DNA of 64,000 bases from Chalara sp. BL73 (GCA_918026815.1 CAKJVC010000105.1:105431-169430), one strand, 5' to 3'. Shown: positions 11,601 through 21,408, counted from the stretch's first letter. Translations and numbers: made by a program. Notes: generated by a model from the sequence alone, not told the origin.

Positions 11601-12009
11601 AGCAAGATGGCCCTAAACTTTCTTTCTATTCCTGCAATGAGTGCGGAGCCAGAACGTCTTTTCTCGTCTTGCAAAATTACAGTTACGGATCGCCGTAATA
11701 AGCTTTCAGTAAAGGTGATTGAAGCCTTAGAGTGTTTAAGGTCCTGGCATAAGGTAAAAGCCTTTGAATCAGAGGAAGAAATAGGTGAATAGGAGTTGGA
11801 AGGTAGAGGAAGAGCAAAAGGATATATGAGTCACGTGTAATTATACTCTAGTATCCCGTATTACGCCGTATTACGCCGTGCGTATGACAAAGGAGGTATA
11901 TTACTGCAGTACTATTCAGTGCGTATTTGTGGGAGGAATCTGTACTGCAGTGGTAATAAGGCATCAAATTACTGCAGTAATTACGGCGTACACACTACTG
12001 GCAACACTG
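8646..12009 (+). mobile_element. Decayed hAT transposon, full length
   Basis: The left end CAGTGTAGCCAGTAGTGTGG (8646) is matched in inverse orientation by ACACTACTGGCAACACTG ending at 12009, as in hAT terminal repeats that start CAGTG. Subterminal repeats of TACGGCGTAATA type are dense at 8670-8800 and again, inverted, at about 11850-11990. The 8-bp flanks (TACAGTGG versus ATGCTACC) are not identical, so the target duplication is lost or the ends are slightly misplaced. The transposase lies on the + strand (separate entry). Confidence 0.75.
9601..11792 (+). pseudogene. hAT transposase, inactivated
   Basis: Reading from ATG 9601 gives a Ser/Pro-rich leader, then a BED zinc finger (WRCKYCSKAY..RHLFEKH), then the hAT core (ISCDLWTSPN, MDNATNND, RWNSWDKM) and the C-terminal dimerisation region (MALNFLSIPAMSAEPERLFSS..RRNKLSVKVIEALECL) ending at 11792. 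The frame is broken by in-frame stops at about 9774 (TAG), 9952 (TAG) and 10321 (TAA), each one C-to-T change from a glutamine codon. Introns near 10498-10540 and 10950-11018 look real. The pattern suggests inactivation by C-to-T mutation, possibly repeat-induced point mutation. Confidence 0.8.
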
Positions 12010-12483
12010 ATGCTACCCGCGCAGCCCGATTTGCACTTGAAATAACCTTCTTGATAAAGGCCATAAGGTACCGTCCGCCGCCCCTAGTATGCCTCTTGAT
12101 CATCTCTTGCAATTGTCGCTTTTTAACGGGTATATCGAAGTGTGCGATCTGTGTTTCGTAGGGGTGTTCGCGGACTGGATTCGACGGATCAACAATAGAT
12201 TTACATATCGATGTAGTAACTTTTGACTTGCCCCCAAGTATAGTAGACTTCGGCCTAGTCCTTCTACGGGCTGGGGAGCCCAAAGTTTCGTATTGTTTCT
12301 TCCATTTTCGCCCGCAACTTTCAGAGATCTTGTTCTCGGTCGAAATCGTGGAGAGATATTTGCGCCCAAGGTCACGGCGTAGTGCGTCGAAAATTGGCAC
12401 TTTCTTGGAGTTCTAGCTTCTCTACTACTTAAAGGTTTAGGGGATAGGTCTCGTAGAGGTTGTGTTCGTGTTGGTGGTGCCAT
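12010..12483 (-). pseudogene. Tc1/mariner-like transposase, N-terminal stump
   Basis: On the minus strand two overlapping frames give a helix-turn-helix-like N-terminus (IFDALRRDLGRKYLSTIS.. SCGRKWKKQ..) followed by NPVREHPYETQIAHFDIPVKKRQLQ, which resembles the N-terminal part of fungal Tc1/mariner transposases. One frameshift is needed near 12390. The catalytic DDE part is absent: the sequence stops where the hAT right end begins at 12009, and I found no continuation beyond its left end. It is probably truncated by or before the hAT insertion. Confidence 0.5.
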
Positions 12484-12525
12484 ATTAGTTGTATAGTTAT
12501 TTGTTTACAAAATATCGAGGTTTAT

Positions 12526-13055
12526 CAGTCCAGGCACCAATTAAGGCAATAAGGAACCAATAAAATATCGGCTATCGGCAATATATCGGCAATATGATAT
12601 TCCAATATTGGTTAAACACGTGCCTGCCTGCCTTACTCAGTAAAACACTTCTTTTACTTTATAAAATATCTAGAGAATATCATTAAGCAAGTCTTTATTA
12701 TGGCCCTATATAGACGCCTTAAAAAGACTGTGATAGAATTCATTCGAGACTAGAGAATACGATTATCACGTGCACATCGAAGCGCATCTCTCACGTGACG
12801 TTCCGGCCTATCGCATTCACAATTCCCACGACAGCATTTGAGGTAACTTTAATTGATATTTTAAATTCTTCAATTTCTGAACTTCCCAAAGATATATTAT
12901 ACAATATTTTAGAGAAAAAGAGATGATTTCCAAAAAAAATACTGAAATCTTTGAATACCAAGAAATATTGCAATATTATTGCAATATCGGCAATATTGCC
13001 AATAACCGATATTTATTGGTTCGTATTGGATAAGATTTTATTGGTGCCAGCACTG
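12526..13055. mobile_element. hAT-like MITE (about 530 bp)
   Basis: The left end CAGTCCAGGCACCAATTA is mirrored by TTGGTGCCAGCACTG ending at 13055. Inversion symmetry extends about 70 bp inward through blocks such as ACCAATAAA-TATCGG. The interior is AT-rich with repeated GCAATAT motifs and no coding capacity. The CAG..CTG ends and length fit a non-autonomous hAT. A matching 8-bp target duplication is not visible (AGGTTTAT versus GGGGTATC). Confidence 0.6.
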
Positions 13056-13146
13056 GGGGTATCGGAATGGGGGTGCACGGACTTATAGCCCAGAAGATGA
13101 GTTGGGCGGCCAACAGAACAACAACGAGGATTGAAGACATTGCTTA

Positions 13147-13290
13147 CAGTAGAACCTCGATATAAGCATATGATGAGGTATGCTTATATCGAAGAATTAA
13201 TTATACTTATTTAAAAAACGGGACCTGAATCTTTATGCTTATAGGTGAGGTTATGCTTATATCGGGGATGCTTATATCGAGGTTCTACTG
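13147..13290. mobile_element. Tc1/mariner-type MITE, 144 bp, TA target duplication
   Basis: Perfect terminal repeats CAGTAGAACCTCGATATAAG (13147) and the inverse ending CTACTG (13290), flanked on both sides by TA. Internally the CTTATATCG motif is repeated in both directions. Size, ends and TA duplication fit a mariner/pogo-type MITE. Confidence 0.85.
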
Positions 13291-13404
13291 TATTGCCTAC
13301 TTGGCATATTCAACGTCCATATGCCGTTGCTGTATGGTGAAGGGAACCGAGCATTTATAAGATTGCAGGAGATTACAAAGTCTTCCGATGATGAGACCAT
13401 TTTC

Positions 13405-13424
13405 GGGGGGGGGGGGGGGGGGGG
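13405..13424 (+). repeat. 20-G homopolymer inside HET pseudogene
   Basis: Lies between the HET domain and its downstream region. With 20 G the two coding segments are out of frame; a change of +1 or -2 G would put them in frame. Confidence 0.8.
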
Positions 13425-13599
13425 TTTCAGCAAACTCCAAAAGATGATGACGTCGAAAGAAACAAACTATTCGCAGCTTCACCTTCGGATTTTGCAGGGT
13501 GTGGGGATGTTGTTGCAGCGATACCAAAGAACATAAGAGCTTCTCACTACGCCTTAACAAACAAGGGCCGCCCTCAGTTTTGGGTAGGCCACTAGGTCA

Positions 13600-14340
13600 T
13601 GCACCACAGTTTTTCTTGCCCCATATTCACATTTGTCCTCTTCTTTGAAGGCGTAAATTTTGGCGTATGTCGCTAGCTAAGATGGCTAGTCCTGAGCTGT
13701 GCCAGCAGATATGGCTGGCTCCTCTGGAGTGGGCTGTATAGGCTTTGTGTGTATTTAGAAGGGAGTTCGTCGTCAATCCGGTGTAAGTGTTTGCCTTTGT
13801 CAGCGGACTGCCATTCTTCCTGCCATTCCTTGAGCGTGTTCTCGCGGTTGTCCTCTTCCTTGCGGAGATGAGGTGGCGGAACTCGTGTGTCTCTTCATGG
13901 CTGATGGCCTTTCCGCTAAGCTGTCAGCTATTCCATTCCCTGGATTCCGCTATGGCCGGGGACCCGGAGGAGGCGGATTTTGACTCGCTGTTCCTTGAGT
14001 CCTTCCAAGGATGCTGTGCACTATTGTGTCCTGATTTATTAAGTGGGTTCGCTATCGCTTGTAGGGCTGATTTGCTGTCGCTCACGATAGTGAAAGTTTG
14101 GTCCTTGGGGGTTAAGTTCACAGTTATTTTCCAAGTGCACGCTCTCTGCCGTGTCAACTGCATAGTAAATAGCAATAAGTTCCGCTGCGTGGACCGTGTA
14201 GTCCTGCCAGACGCCATTTTATGATTTAATGCTGAGGCTGAGCTCCCAGACCATGAGTCAACGCTCCATCGGGAGTCTGAAGAAGGGGTGGAAAGTTGCC
14301 TCCATTCTGGCGAATAGGTTGAAATCGAGTTGAGCATGTG
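13600..14340 (-). pseudogene. LINE relic: C-terminal zinc region and RNase H domain
   Basis: The minus strand shows a retrotransposon RNase H domain in shifting frames: VHAAELIAIYYAVDTAE with the catalytic Glu, then FTIVSDSKSALQAIANP with the catalytic Asp. Further downstream a KCEYGARK..H motif resembles the cysteine/histidine tail of Tad/CgT1-type fungal LINEs. Several frameshifts are needed and no reverse transcriptase is present, so this is a 3' fragment. Confidence 0.65.
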
Positions 14341-14691
14341 AGGCCCACGCATTATATACATCTGAAATCTCTCACTTAAAAAGCAGCACAGAAACACATC
14401 TAGCCCTTGTCATTTAACTCTATTCTCTTACAAACGCCCAAACCGCAACATAGGCGGTCACACGGATCCATGTAATGGTTTAATATGTGCGTCGCGTAGG
14501 AACACCGGCTAGATTGGTGCCTATTTGCTCTTAGTCTATTAATATTTGCTCTCGCTCCTTCACTTTTTGCACTCTCCACCGAAATCACCTACTGGATCAC
14601 GTCTGATATCTCACAATATCTCTTTTTACGGATGCCGCCCATAAACTAGCTTTCTAGCACAACACCGCCACTAATACTCTATACCAACATC
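14341..14691 (+). promoter_or_regulatory. Upstream region of cyclin gene
   Basis: About 350 bases with no coding signal between the LINE relic and the cyclin ATG. Presumed promoter and 5' leader by position only; no specific motif is claimed. Confidence 0.3.
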
Positions 14692-16246
14692 ATGGCTGGA
14701 GCGGGAGTAAGTTTATCGACCGCCGAGTTTCGGTGTTATAAACAGAGCCGAGCTACCAATCAACGAGTCATAACGAACGAGAACAAAGAAAATGCTATTA
14801 TACCTACCAGTCTTAGGAGATCCAAGCATGCTACATTCTACACAGATGTCCCAGCCACGAAGACTCTCCAATCGAATAATTTTGCTGCCAACAACCGTCT
14901 GCCACGCAAGAGCGGTTTTGGAACATTAATTTTATTTACCCCCTCACCCCTAGCTTCGCCCTTGGTCACATTGCTAATGTCTCCCAACGCCGCATGTTTC
15001 TCGCACACTATATCTACACAAATTATGCTAGGATCCAGAGATGCCCAAAACAAGGCAGAGCCCAGGCGTACGAGATCCGGTACGGGACACAAGGGTAAAC
15101 CACCCATCTACTTAGCGAAAGAGGCAGAGTTGCCGATCCCGGGTCAGCTGGCGGATGGCGTTCAAGACTTGGATGAACAAGATCTCGATGAGCCGCTGAT
15201 GGTAGCTGAGTATGTTGTTGAAATTTTCGACTACCTAAAAAAGCTGGAGGTTGCTACTCGACCAAACCCAGACTATATGGACCACCAAGAGTATGTGGAT
15301 TGGAAGATGCGTGGTATCCTTGTTGACTGGCTCATTGAGGTTCATACTTCATTCCGTCTCCTCCCAGAAACTTTATTCCTTGCTGTCAACATCATCGACC
15401 ACTTCCTATCAGCCAAAGCGGTTCGGCTTGATCGCTTCCAGTTGGTCGGTGTTACTGCTATGTTTATCGCCTCCAAATATGAAGAGCTTCACTCCCCACG
15501 TGTAGCCAACTTCCGACACGTCGCTGACAATGGATTCACAGAGAAAGAGATTCTGGGTGCCGAGCGATATATTCTTAGTTCCCTTGAATATGATCTTAGC
15601 TATCCCAATCCCATGAACTTCCTTCGGCGCATTTCCAATGCTGATAACTATGACACTCATACGCGAACCCTAGGCAAGTACCTCATGGAACTTAGCCTTC
15701 TTGACCACCGTTTCATCAAGTACCTACCGAGTCATGTTGCCGCAGCCGCAATGTACTTGGCTCGTGCTATTCTCGACAGAGGTGAATGGGTATGTTTCCA
15801 TCCCATTAGTCTGATGCTGGTTACTATACTAATATAACTAATATAGAATGCTACCTTAGCACACTATTCCGGGTATAGCGAAGAAGAGATTGAACCAGTC
15901 TTCAGGCTCATGATTGATTACTTGACTCGTCCTGTTGCTCATGAGGCGTTCTTCAAGAAATATGCAAGCAGGATATTTTCCAAGGGTAAGATAGTTATCC
16001 CTAGACCGCGATTATACTGACCCGAGTCCAGCTTCTATTCTCACACGACAATGGGCTAAAAAGCTTGCTGCTAGTCTTGATACCGATGTTTCCGGAAGTG
16101 CCAAGAGTGGAAGGCACGATAATTTCGAGCTGATATCCGCCTCCCATCCTGCTATAAACCTATTGCCGACTACACTTATTACATCATTTTACCTGCTGCT
16201 TTTCTTTACCCACCTACTACTCTACAGACTGTATACTCACAGCAAA
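14692..16246 (+). CDS. B-type mitotic cyclin copy, rearranged N-terminus, running into a transposase
   Basis: Exons 14692-15789, 15847-15985 and 16032 onward, with introns GTATGT..ATAG and GTAAGA..CCAG in phase. The cyclin fold is complete: MRGILVDWLIEVH at about residue 206, KYEELHSP, LPSHVAAAAMYLAR, and the second fold to ILTRQWAKKL. B-type cyclins activate Cdk1 for mitosis. Two oddities stand out. The N-terminal destruction-box segment (ALGDISNVTK) is present only on the opposite strand, at about 14964-14993 (see inversion entry). And instead of stopping about 25 residues after the cyclin fold, exon 3 stays open and continues in frame into the Tc1-like transposase beginning at 16247. This is probably a subtelomeric duplicate rather than the working mitotic cyclin. 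The cyclin identity is firm; expression is unknown. Confidence 0.8.
14912..15040 (-). other. Inverted segment inside the cyclin N-terminal coding region
   Basis: On the + strand the cyclin reading is unlike any cyclin here (FGTLILFTPSPLASPLV..). On the minus strand the same bases read HAALGDISNVTKGEA, the conserved destruction-box stretch of B-type cyclins. Flanking codons on both sides (NNRLPRK before, DAQNKAEPRRTRS after) remain in normal orientation. Breakpoints are estimated to within about 15 bases. The inversion leaves the + frame open. Confidence 0.7.
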
Positions 16247-17401
16247 ATGGGACGCGTACGCCACGAGTGGAACACACCAAAGAAGTCGAGATACTGGGGA
16301 TTAGTAGAAAAGGGCTATTCTCAGAGACATGTTGCACAAGAGCTCGAAATCAAATGGGGTACAGCGTCAAAATGGAAGGAAGGTTCTGACCGCAGAACTC
16401 GCCCAACCTCTGCCAAACAATTAGGGCGTCCAAGAACGATTACAGGCGAACATATCAGTCAGATGATTGTTTGGATTACTGGACACTACGACAGACGTAT
16501 TTTGCCACTTACTACAATTGCTCGCGAAGCATGTGGTATTAAGAACGCTTCATATCGTACCCTTGTACGGGCTTGGGCTCGCTGGGGATATCATCACCAC
16601 CTTCCTGACTCGAAACCACACCTCACAAAAGCTCAACGACTCGCACGCCTCGCTTTTGCAGTAGCACATTGGGATAAGTCAGTAAATTACTGGCGTAAGG
16701 GCATATATACAGACGAAACAATTGCACGTACAAACTTACGTCGACGAGTTAAAGTCTTGAGAAAACGCGGTGAAAGGAGACGGCTTGATTGCATTCAATT
16801 TACGTTCAACTCTGGCCGGGATTCTATAATGTGTTGGGCTGCAATTGGGTATAACTTCAAGTCAGAGCTCTATTTTATAAATATGGAAGGGCAAGGCAAA
16901 GGGTTTACACAGAAGAAGTACGAGGAGCAGATCCTAAGATGCCCTTTAGCTGGTATATTCGAAGAAAAACACTCACAAGGCTTCTTTTGTGTCGAAGATG
17001 GGAGTAAAGTCCATGGCCTTAAAAACACACGATACAATAAAAGCCTTTGCAACTCTACAAGAGTCGAATGCCATATTAACACTCTCTTAAATTGGCCTTC
17101 TTGCTCGCCAGATCTTAATCCTATTGAGAATGTATGGCGGATCTTGAAGCAGAGGTTAAGGAACAGAAACCCACACGGGGGCTGGAGTCTTACGCAGTTA
17201 AAAGAAGCTTTACAAGATATTTGGGACAATGAGATTACTATAGAGGATTTAATAAGTATATTGACTCTATTCTCAAAGAATCCAAAAGGTTCTTGCAAGA
17301 AGGGGAGCTCAAACACCTTATTAGAGCAGCGTGGAGATTTTACTATATATAGCTTAGTAGAATGGCAGAATCACCCCTGTACTGACAGGGGTGGCTCTTG
17401 A
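16247..17401 (+). CDS. Tc1/mariner-like transposase (384 aa from internal ATG)
   Basis: From MGRVRHEWNTPKKSRYWGL the protein has an N-terminal helix-turn-helix (EKGYSQRHVAQELEIKWGTASKW) and the DDE catalytic core: D156 in YTDETIA, D251 in FFCVEDGSKVHG and E294 in SPDLNPIENVW. Spacing between the last two is 42 residues, longer than the 34 of classic Tc1, as in fungal relatives with an EDG..HG motif. No internal stop is seen, so it may be intact. It is in frame with the cyclin exon upstream. I could not identify terminal inverted repeats with confidence. A GC-rich palindrome ACCCCTGTACTGACAGGGGT lies at its end, about 17373-17392. Confidence 0.75.
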   Translation: MGRVRHEWNTPKKSRYWGLVEKGYSQRHVAQELEIKWGTASKWKEGSDRRTRPTSAKQLGRPRTITGEHISQMIVWITGHYDRRILPLTTIAREACGIKNASYRTLVRAWARWGYHHHLPDSKPHLTKAQRLARLAFAVAHWDKSVNYWRKGIYTDETIARTNLRRRVKVLRKRGERRRLDCIQFTFNSGRDSIMCWAAIGYNFKSELYFINMEGQGKGFTQKKYEEQILRCPLAGIFEEKHSQGFFCVEDGSKVHGLKNTRYNKSLCNSTRVECHINTLLNWPSCSPDLNPIENVWRILKQRLRNRNPHGGWSLTQLKEALQDIWDNEITIEDLISILTLFSKNPKGSCKKGSSNTLLEQRGDFTIYSLVEWQNHPCTDRGGS

Positions 17402-17654
17402 ATTTTGGCAACCCCCTTTCGTACTAGCGGTGCAAGAGTGGAGAAATCCACCGATAGATGAAGCACCTAACTGGGTTAGCGAAGTAGAATCGGTAGAATT
17501 CTGCCTCATCATTGGTCGATGGTCTGAGTAAACCGGATCACGCAGGAAACCCCGCCGTGAATATGCACGCCTGGGTCCGGGGCTGTATCAGGCATAAAAG
17601 CTCGCCAACGCCTCTCATACTAACACAAATAGTTGAATCATCCTTCCCGGCAGA

Positions 17655-20600
17655 ATGTGGCAAGTAAAGCAAGAGAGTGCATCTGTCTTTCAACCAGGCT
17701 TGTTCGCTCCGGAGGACAAACTCTTGATTTCTCCATATGGAAATACGTGTGGAAATACTGGAAAGACCATGCCAGACTGGCACTGGGACTCACTAACGGA
17801 CCCATTCAGAAGCTGGTTCCGGATCAACGTCGACTTTCTAAATCGGGTGGGTGAGATATGTATAGAAACTAAAATTTTGGACTGCCGGAGCCAAGATTGT
17901 GTCAACAGGAAAGTGATCTTGGAGAAAACTGCGCCCAAATGTGGCTGGAAAGGTTTCAGAGATTGGGCGTTGGCGGTTATGTCCTGTCTGGATGTGTGGC
18001 TGACCAAAAACGAGACGGGAGATGGTTGCCGCCACCTGGTGGATGCCTTTGGTGCATGTTACAAGGTTTTGCAAATATACTTGGGCAAGTACGAGTCCCG
18101 TGAAACTCGTTTTGATGGTTTCTTACTTGGGCCTGCGAGTTTGCGTACTGTAGTGGCCCTATCAGGGGTGTGCAATATCATTTACTGGATGATGACAACA
18201 ATCCAGGCTTGGAAGCGGAAGCGACGCGGTCTTAAAGTGAGGTCTCTGGACCCGTGGGGCCACCATTTTCTGCCAGCAACGGTAATGATGCCCGAGATTG
18301 ACAGAGCGTTAAGACAAGTACGGGCCTTGGACGTGTGCAAAACCCGGCTCTGGAATTTGGTAGAACTTGCAGAACGGAAGCAGAGCGACTTGCCAGATAT
18401 TGTGGATGTTTTGCTGTCTCGCCCTTCTCTTTACCACAAAGGACATGACACCTGCACTCCTCGGAAATGCCAGTTTGCGCACAGAGACAGCACGAAAGTT
18501 GGGCAACTGCATAAATGTGGGAACCAGTACGATTCGCAACTTTTGCATTTTCCTGTTCATCTTCTTCGGGATGCGATTAACCGAGGGGAACCAACAGCAT
18601 GGTCAAGGAACTTGAATGACCACCGTCTGACCATGCCCTATCAACAATATATTGCGATTTCACACGTCTGGTCTGATGGCACCGGAGTCGGCGCTCAGGC
18701 GCACGGATCTGTCAACCGTTGCCTCTTTCAGTACTTCGCACATCTTGCTGAAGTCCTCAATTGTGATGGAGTTTGGTGGGATGCACTCTCAATTCCATCT
18801 GATAACGAGACAAGGACGAAAGCTCTCGCCCAAATGCATAATAATTATTCTAAAGCTAAGTTTACGGTTGTTCATGACCAGTACCTCTTGGACCTTGAGT
18901 GGACCGACGGTGAGACGGCCTGCCTTGCACTAGTGCTTTCGCCTTGGTTTACTCGAGGCTGGACATCGCTTGAACTTGCCATGTCAGAGAATGTTAAAGT
19001 GCTGTTCAAAGGTCCTCACCCGAGCACCCCTCTTATTAAAGACCTTGTAACGGACATCCTCGTTCTAGATCCTGGAACAGCGTCTCGGGCATACTGGATA
19101 GCATCTCGTCTAGTGGACAGACTTCGCACTCCACTCGTTCGCCTGGAAGACCTCCTGGCAGTCTTGCGGCCGAGGATGACCTCCTGGGTGCGCGATCGGA
19201 CTGTAATTGCTGGTTTGCTTTCGGGTCTTTCGAATTACGATTACTCGCGCAGTGAGGGGGATATTACACGAGATATTATTGTCCGTTTCGGCAAGGTTCC
19301 CTACGTCAGCCTTCTCCACGGCTTGCCAACCATGGCTGATGAAGGCGGCTTCTCTTGGTGTCCGTCGACACTTGATGACATGCCAATCCTTTCATCCACA
19401 GATTTTACTAATAGCCACAACACTTCCAATGAAGACAGGTTATTGATCGTTGAGAGCACAGGTGCGGTCTTTGGGACTTGGTTCTGTCGGTCCGTAAGCG
19501 AGCTTGATATCAGTGAACATAGGCTCCAGCCTCATGGGGGCGATCTTGCCGTTGTCGTGAAGGTTGAATCTGCTCTGCTCCATTGGGAGAATTGCATGCT
19601 CCTCCGGGAGGATGAGGAAAGCACGGGGATATGGCTTCTTGTTTCAACGACAGGGTCGGATCACGACGCGGAGGGCAATTCCATCATTGATTGCCGCTAT
19701 GTCGGCGCAGTGCGCGAAAACCGGCGAATCGACGAAGCAGACAAAGAGACTCTTATCAAAATTATCGAAGCTATTGACCTCGAAGACATAGAAAGAATTT
19801 GCCGGGGCCAGTGGTTTGCGATTCGCATTGGAAATGATCACGGTAAGCCCGAAGTCAACGCAGGGGACATATTAAGGCGCGCTAGAATGACTCACCAGTA
19901 CCCGAATAAGGACTTGGAGGAAGACTGGCAAATGATGAGTAAGGGCCCAACTGAACGGAATTTCTCTCTGGCCAACATCATCCCTGGACAACAATTCTCT
20001 CTGGCCGACATCATTGAGGAGTCAACAGTATGGGGCTCTAGTGACGCGGACGGCTCTCGACTCTACGAAAAGGTCCCGTTCGCAGGGCCGGCAGCAAAAC
20101 TGAAATGGGAAGTTAATGAAACAAACACTTCGCTCAAGCAGATGGAAGAACGGAGCATCCGTTACCTGCAGAAGGACCTGTTGGATGATGCGGAGGTCAC
20201 GTGCAAATACGTCGCGGATCGACTAGGTGAAATGTATGGGTCGACTCATCGAAACGCCACTAACGCAACTCACCGGCTCGGTAGGGTATACGAGAAACGG
20301 GGGAAATTAAGCGAAGCAGCTAGGGCCTTCTCGCGGGTGGTATATGGATATCACGAGGCCCTAGCCAAATGGGATATGTTGTGGTTCAGTGCTGTTTCTT
20401 GGTTAACTGTTCTCTATGCAGAACTAGACAGAGCCCATGACGCTGAGGAAACATACCGACTTGCGCTTTGCAAATCTGGAGCAGCTGGTCTTCGCATACA
20501 TTCATTCGCCCAGGCATTTAGTGGCCGACTGAACACCGCTGGAATGGAGAAAACCGACCAGGAAATGCATGCGGAGTCAACAATCTACGAGACAGCGTTG

Positions 20601-21239
20601 AAGGCCTTTGAGAGTAACATGGGAGCGTCTCATCCCCTGTGGCTGATTACGGCACATAACCTTGCGGCGCAATATGTTGCTGAAGGCCGGCTTCACATAG
20701 CCCAGGAACTTATGAACTATGTATGGCGGGGGCTGGAGAAAAACTTTGGCCTGAGTCATACTTTAACGTTGCGGGCAGCCAATTATCTTGTGAAGATCTG
20801 CCAAGCTCGAGGAGATGTTAGCGGGCTGGAAGCCCTGCTCGTTGTTGTCTCATTCGCAACCTGTCATAAAGATGTATTCATTCTGGCACTAAGAATAGCC
20901 GAAGCCCACGATGATTCCGATGTACAGGAACTTTGTAGATTGGCCTTGCGAGCGATCGAAGACGGGGCGGTTCCCGACCCAGAGTCAGCATTATCCCTTG
21001 TTGTGTTACTGGGCAAGATATATGCAGAAATAGGGGGATTCGAGGATACCGAGAGACTATACCACTTTGCGATACAACAACTGTTGAAAGCCGTTAGCTC
21101 AGGACATGTGTTGGTAAACAAAGCATTATGTCATTTAGAGGCGCTGTACTGCGGGAAAGGGCGACCAGACCTCGCTGAGGAGATGCTTCAGCTTTTCTCA
21201 GAGACTACCGTAAGTCGGACAGGGAAACAGGTAGGATAG
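17655..21239 (+). CDS. HET-domain protein with C-terminal TPR-like repeats (1194 aa)
   Basis: One long open frame. A cysteine/histidine motif CTPRKCQFAH..HKC at about residue 266 precedes the HET core: YIAISHVWSDG at about 331, GVWWDALSIP at about 375 and PWFTRGWTSLELAMS at about 430. Conserved positions of the family are present. Residues about 830-1180 are helical repeats with TPR spacing (ATHRLGRVYEKRGKLSEAARAF, WLTVLYAELDRAHDAEETYRLAL, HNLAAQYVAEGRLHIAQEL), a ligand- or partner-sensing module often attached to cell-death domains in fungi. It probably works in self/non-self recognition (family knowledge). The ATG at 17655 is chosen as the first in frame. A further short 3' exon after the GTAGGATAGG-like site near 21231 cannot be excluded. 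Confidence 0.8.
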   Translation: MWQVKQESASVFQPGLFAPEDKLLISPYGNTCGNTGKTMPDWHWDSLTDPFRSWFRINVDFLNRVGEICIETKILDCRSQDCVNRKVILEKTAPKCGWKGFRDWALAVMSCLDVWLTKNETGDGCRHLVDAFGACYKVLQIYLGKYESRETRFDGFLLGPASLRTVVALSGVCNIIYWMMTTIQAWKRKRRGLKVRSLDPWGHHFLPATVMMPEIDRALRQVRALDVCKTRLWNLVELAERKQSDLPDIVDVLLSRPSLYHKGHDTCTPRKCQFAHRDSTKVGQLHKCGNQYDSQLLHFPVHLLRDAINRGEPTAWSRNLNDHRLTMPYQQYIAISHVWSDGTGVGAQAHGSVNRCLFQYFAHLAEVLNCDGVWWDALSIPSDNETRTKALAQMHNNYSKAKFTVVHDQYLLDLEWTDGETACLALVLSPWFTRGWTSLELAMSENVKVLFKGPHPSTPLIKDLVTDILVLDPGTASRAYWIASRLVDRLRTPLVRLEDLLAVLRPRMTSWVRDRTVIAGLLSGLSNYDYSRSEGDITRDIIVRFGKVPYVSLLHGLPTMADEGGFSWCPSTLDDMPILSSTDFTNSHNTSNEDRLLIVESTGAVFGTWFCRSVSELDISEHRLQPHGGDLAVVVKVESALLHWENCMLLREDEESTGIWLLVSTTGSDHDAEGNSIIDCRYVGAVRENRRIDEADKETLIKIIEAIDLEDIERICRGQWFAIRIGNDHGKPEVNAGDILRRARMTHQYPNKDLEEDWQMMSKGPTERNFSLANIIPGQQFSLADIIEESTVWGSSDADGSRLYEKVPFAGPAAKLKWEVNETNTSLKQMEERSIRYLQKDLLDDAEVTCKYVADRLGEMYGSTHRNATNATHRLGRVYEKRGKLSEAARAFSRVVYGYHEALAKWDMLWFSAVSWLTVLYAELDRAHDAEETYRLALCKSGAAGLRIHSFAQAFSGRLNTAGMEKTDQEMHAESTIYETALKAFESNMGASHPLWLITAHNLAAQYVAEGRLHIAQELMNYVWRGLEKNFGLSHTLTLRAANYLVKICQARGDVSGLEALLVVVSFATCHKDVFILALRIAEAHDDSDVQELCRLALRAIEDGAVPDPESALSLVVLLGKIYAEIGGFEDTERLYHFAIQQLLKAVSSGHVLVNKALCHLEALYCGKGRPDLAEEMLQLFSETTVSRTGKQVG

Positions 21240-21387
21240 GCTTGATATCCATACATATATATATATATTGACAACAATCATTGCCATGTTTGCTTAGAAA
21301 AAGAATTGAGCCACCGTACCCGTCCCAACTTATCAACAGCATACTCTCCCTCAGAGAATCCGGCAGCCTCGAGGTGTTGGGGGCACC

Positions 21388-21408
21388 GGGGGGGGGGGGG
21401 GGGGGGGG
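21388..21408 (+). repeat. 21-G homopolymer
   Basis: Uninterrupted G run following GGGGGCACC. It lies in no recognised gene. Confidence 0.8.

Larger units (their letters stand above)
13070..13595 (+). pseudogene. HET-domain gene fragment broken by MITE and poly-G run
   Basis: Before the MITE at 13147 the frame reads AQKMSWAANRTTTRIEDIA. After it comes CLLGIFNVHMPLLYGEGNR and the end of a HET domain. Removing the MITE and one copy of the TA duplication joins these in frame, so the MITE entered a formerly coding exon. Next comes a 20-G run (13405-13424), after which the coding sense continues in another frame with the usual post-HET region (SPSDFAGCGD, then ALTNKG) to a stop at 13593-13595. The N-terminal half of the domain is missing; its place is taken by the hAT-like MITE at 12526-13055. 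A dead relic as it stands. Confidence 0.75.

Noticed and set aside
13787..14224. 145-codon + strand frame
   Set aside because: It is the antisense of the LINE RNase H relic on the minus strand.
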